Source: Chitinophagaceae bacterium (lineage in GTDB: Bacteria > Bacteroidota > Bacteroidia > Chitinophagales > Chitinophagaceae). Taken from it: a DNA stretch of 7,299 bases. The notes under the pieces are model-generated. The model did no database searches, was not told where the DNA came from, and saw only the letters and a program-made list of their open reading frames with translations. Positions 6,169-7,299 of this stretch are shown in pieces (position 1 is the stretch's first letter; each line of letters begins with the position of its first letter). The position numbers and the translations under genes are program-made. The stretch covers positions 1-7,299 of the forward strand of contig CANLED010000097.1 of NCBI GenBank assembly GCA_947489175.1, in the 5' to 3' direction.

Positions 6169-7299
6169 TTATTTCCTACTCCATCTTCTGATTCGGTGAC
6201 CCAAAACTGCATAAAATACAAGGTAAAGATAGCATGGGAATAGCATCCAATAGGCATGTCTTACATCAACAATGTCTGCAATGTATCCATAAACTAGCGG
6301 CATGATGGCATTTCCACACAGCATCATGATCATGATAGAAGCTCCGAGTTTTGTATATTTCCCCAATCCGTCCAATGCCAAGGGCCAAATGCCCGCCCAA
6401 ACCAATGAATTGGCTAGTCCGAGCAATACCACAAACCAAATAGATATATCCGTTTTGTGTCCGAGGATGGTTACATCTCCCTTCGTATAAATGATTAACA
6501 GGGTTAATGTCAAGCCGAGCAGGGTGCATACTCTTAGTGCATTAACCTGACTTATGTATTTGGGGATGGTGACGATGCCAATCAGGTATCCACAAATGGT
6601 TGCGGCGAGCGTATAGGAAGGAAATGCCTTTGCTTCCATCAACGTGAGTCCCATTGAATTGGCATATCCTATGATGGTATCAATTGAAACAACCTGCGTA
6701 CCCACATGAAGAAAAATCGCCAATGCCCCTAATATCAAATGTGGAAATTCGAATATGCTTTTTTTGTTTGCATTTGCGGATGCAATTTCTTCGCTTTCCT
6801 TTTCGGTATTGATTTCCGGAAGCGGTGAAAATCTAACCAACAATCCGAGTAGAAAAAGCACCGTACCAACGATCGCATAAGGTACAATTACACGTTGGAT
6901 TAACTCATCCAATGCGCTGGCTTTTTGCATTTCATTCATCGTAGCGAGTTGCGCAAAAAGGTTGGTGTCTGTGGCCTTTAGCACAACTGCCGCAAAAAGC
7001 AGGGGTGCAATTATGCCGGCACCTTTGTTGCAAATTCCCATGATGCTGATGCGTTGGGCTGCACTTTCTTGTGGACCTAAAACCGTGATGTATGGATTGG
7101 CAGCGGTTTGTAAAATTGCCAAGCCAGCACCAATGGTGAACAATCCTACTAGAAATATTTCAAACGTGCGCGTCATTGCTGCAGGTATGAAGATGAAAGC
7201 TCCGCATGACATCAACAAAAAACCAATCATCATCCCTTTTTTGAACCCCGTTTTTTTCAACAAAAAGGAAGATGGAACAGACATCACAAAATATGAAAT
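6169..7299 (-). CDS. FHS/FucP-like MFS sugar transporter, 5' end outside window
   Basis: The open frame runs through the window edge, leaving 376 visible residues. The first ones, ISYFVMSVPSSFLLKKTGFKKG, match the end of TM2 and the following loop of FHS-family sugar:proton symporters, so about TM1 and part of TM2 (perhaps 50 residues) are missing. A GTG at 7287 and an ATG at 7284 are internal codons, not starts. Family motifs include LQTAANPYITVLG (62-74), IDTIIGYA (206-213) and WPLALDGLGKYTKLGAS (305-321). I count about eleven hydrophobic segments, consistent with twelve in the whole protein. With nagA 2 nt downstream it probably imports N-acetylglucosamine or a similar N-acetyl sugar across the inner membrane, like NagP-type permeases; this substrate is inferred from context. 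A charged loop at 164-183 separates the two halves, as is usual for MFS proteins. Confidence 0.93.
   Translation of the reverse strand: MSYFVMSVPSSFLLKKTGFKKGMMIGFLLMSCGAFIFIPAAMTRTFEIFLVGLFTIGAGLAILQTAANPYITVLGPQESAAQRISIMGICNKGAGIIAPLLFAAVVLKATDTNLFAQLATMNEMQKASALDELIQRVIVPYAIVGTVLFLLGLLVRFSPLPEINTEKESEEIASANANKKSIFEFPHLILGALAIFLHVGTQVVSIDTIIGYANSMGLTLMEAKAFPSYTLAATICGYLIGIVTIPKYISQVNALRVCTLLGLTLTLLIIYTKGDVTILGHKTDISIWFVVLLGLANSLVWAGIWPLALDGLGKYTKLGASIMIMMLCGNAIMPLVYGYIADIVDVRHAYWMLFPCYLYLVFYAVLGHRIRRWSRK

Noticed and set aside
6266..6529. An 87-codon minus-strand frame inside the transporter gene
   Set aside because: It lies out of frame within a well-supported MFS transporter and has a low-complexity His/Cys-rich product typical of shadow translation.
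7282..7287. GTG at 7287 or ATG at 7284 as the transporter start
   Set aside because: The frame stays open to the window edge and the upstream residues ISYF match the family's TM2, so the gene is truncated by the window, not started there.

Overview
The window is AT-rich DNA with eight protein genes, all on the minus strand. It most likely comes from a member of the Bacteroidota. The reasons are close family matches to proteins common in that phylum (a DUF4197 protein, an FHS-type sugar transporter next to nagA, a SOUL protein), near absence of Shine-Dalgarno sequences with A-rich leaders instead, and two boxes matching the Bacteroidota -7 consensus TAnnTTTG. I cannot place it below phylum level. 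I see no rRNA, tRNA, CRISPR array, insertion sequence or phage gene.

In the order of transcription (right to left) the layout is as follows. (1) An amino-sugar cluster at 7299-4053: an FHS/FucP-like MFS transporter whose start lies outside the window, then N-acetylglucosamine-6-phosphate deacetylase (nagA) after 2 nt, then an exported PqqB-like metallo-beta-lactamase-fold hydrolase whose ATG overlaps the nagA stop codon by one base. These three are almost certainly one operon: uptake of an N-acetyl sugar, cytoplasmic deacetylation, and a third activity whose link to amino sugars is unknown. (2) A single-gene unit at about 4044-3241: a secreted DUF4197 protein with its own candidate promoter and a clear intrinsic terminator. 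(3) A small unrecognised gene at 3119-2769, with competing inverted repeats upstream and a 20-bp perfect inverted repeat downstream. (4) A metallophosphoesterase with a Tat-like leader at 2666-1842; the same long inverted repeat ends 14 nt before its ATG. (5) A two-gene unit at 1666-109: a membrane-anchored SOUL heme-binding-like protein, then after 10 nt a membrane-anchored alpha/beta hydrolase, with a candidate promoter near 1784-1820. The 1-108 tail holds no gene or convincing terminator.

Most of this is ordinary chromosomal housekeeping or catabolic content, and I do not see a clear new defence, mobile or RNA system. The points most worth following are the nagA/PqqB-like coupling with no other PQQ genes in view, the altered substrate-loop motif in NagA, and the long AT-rich palindrome that is both a possible terminator and the leader of the metallophosphoesterase.
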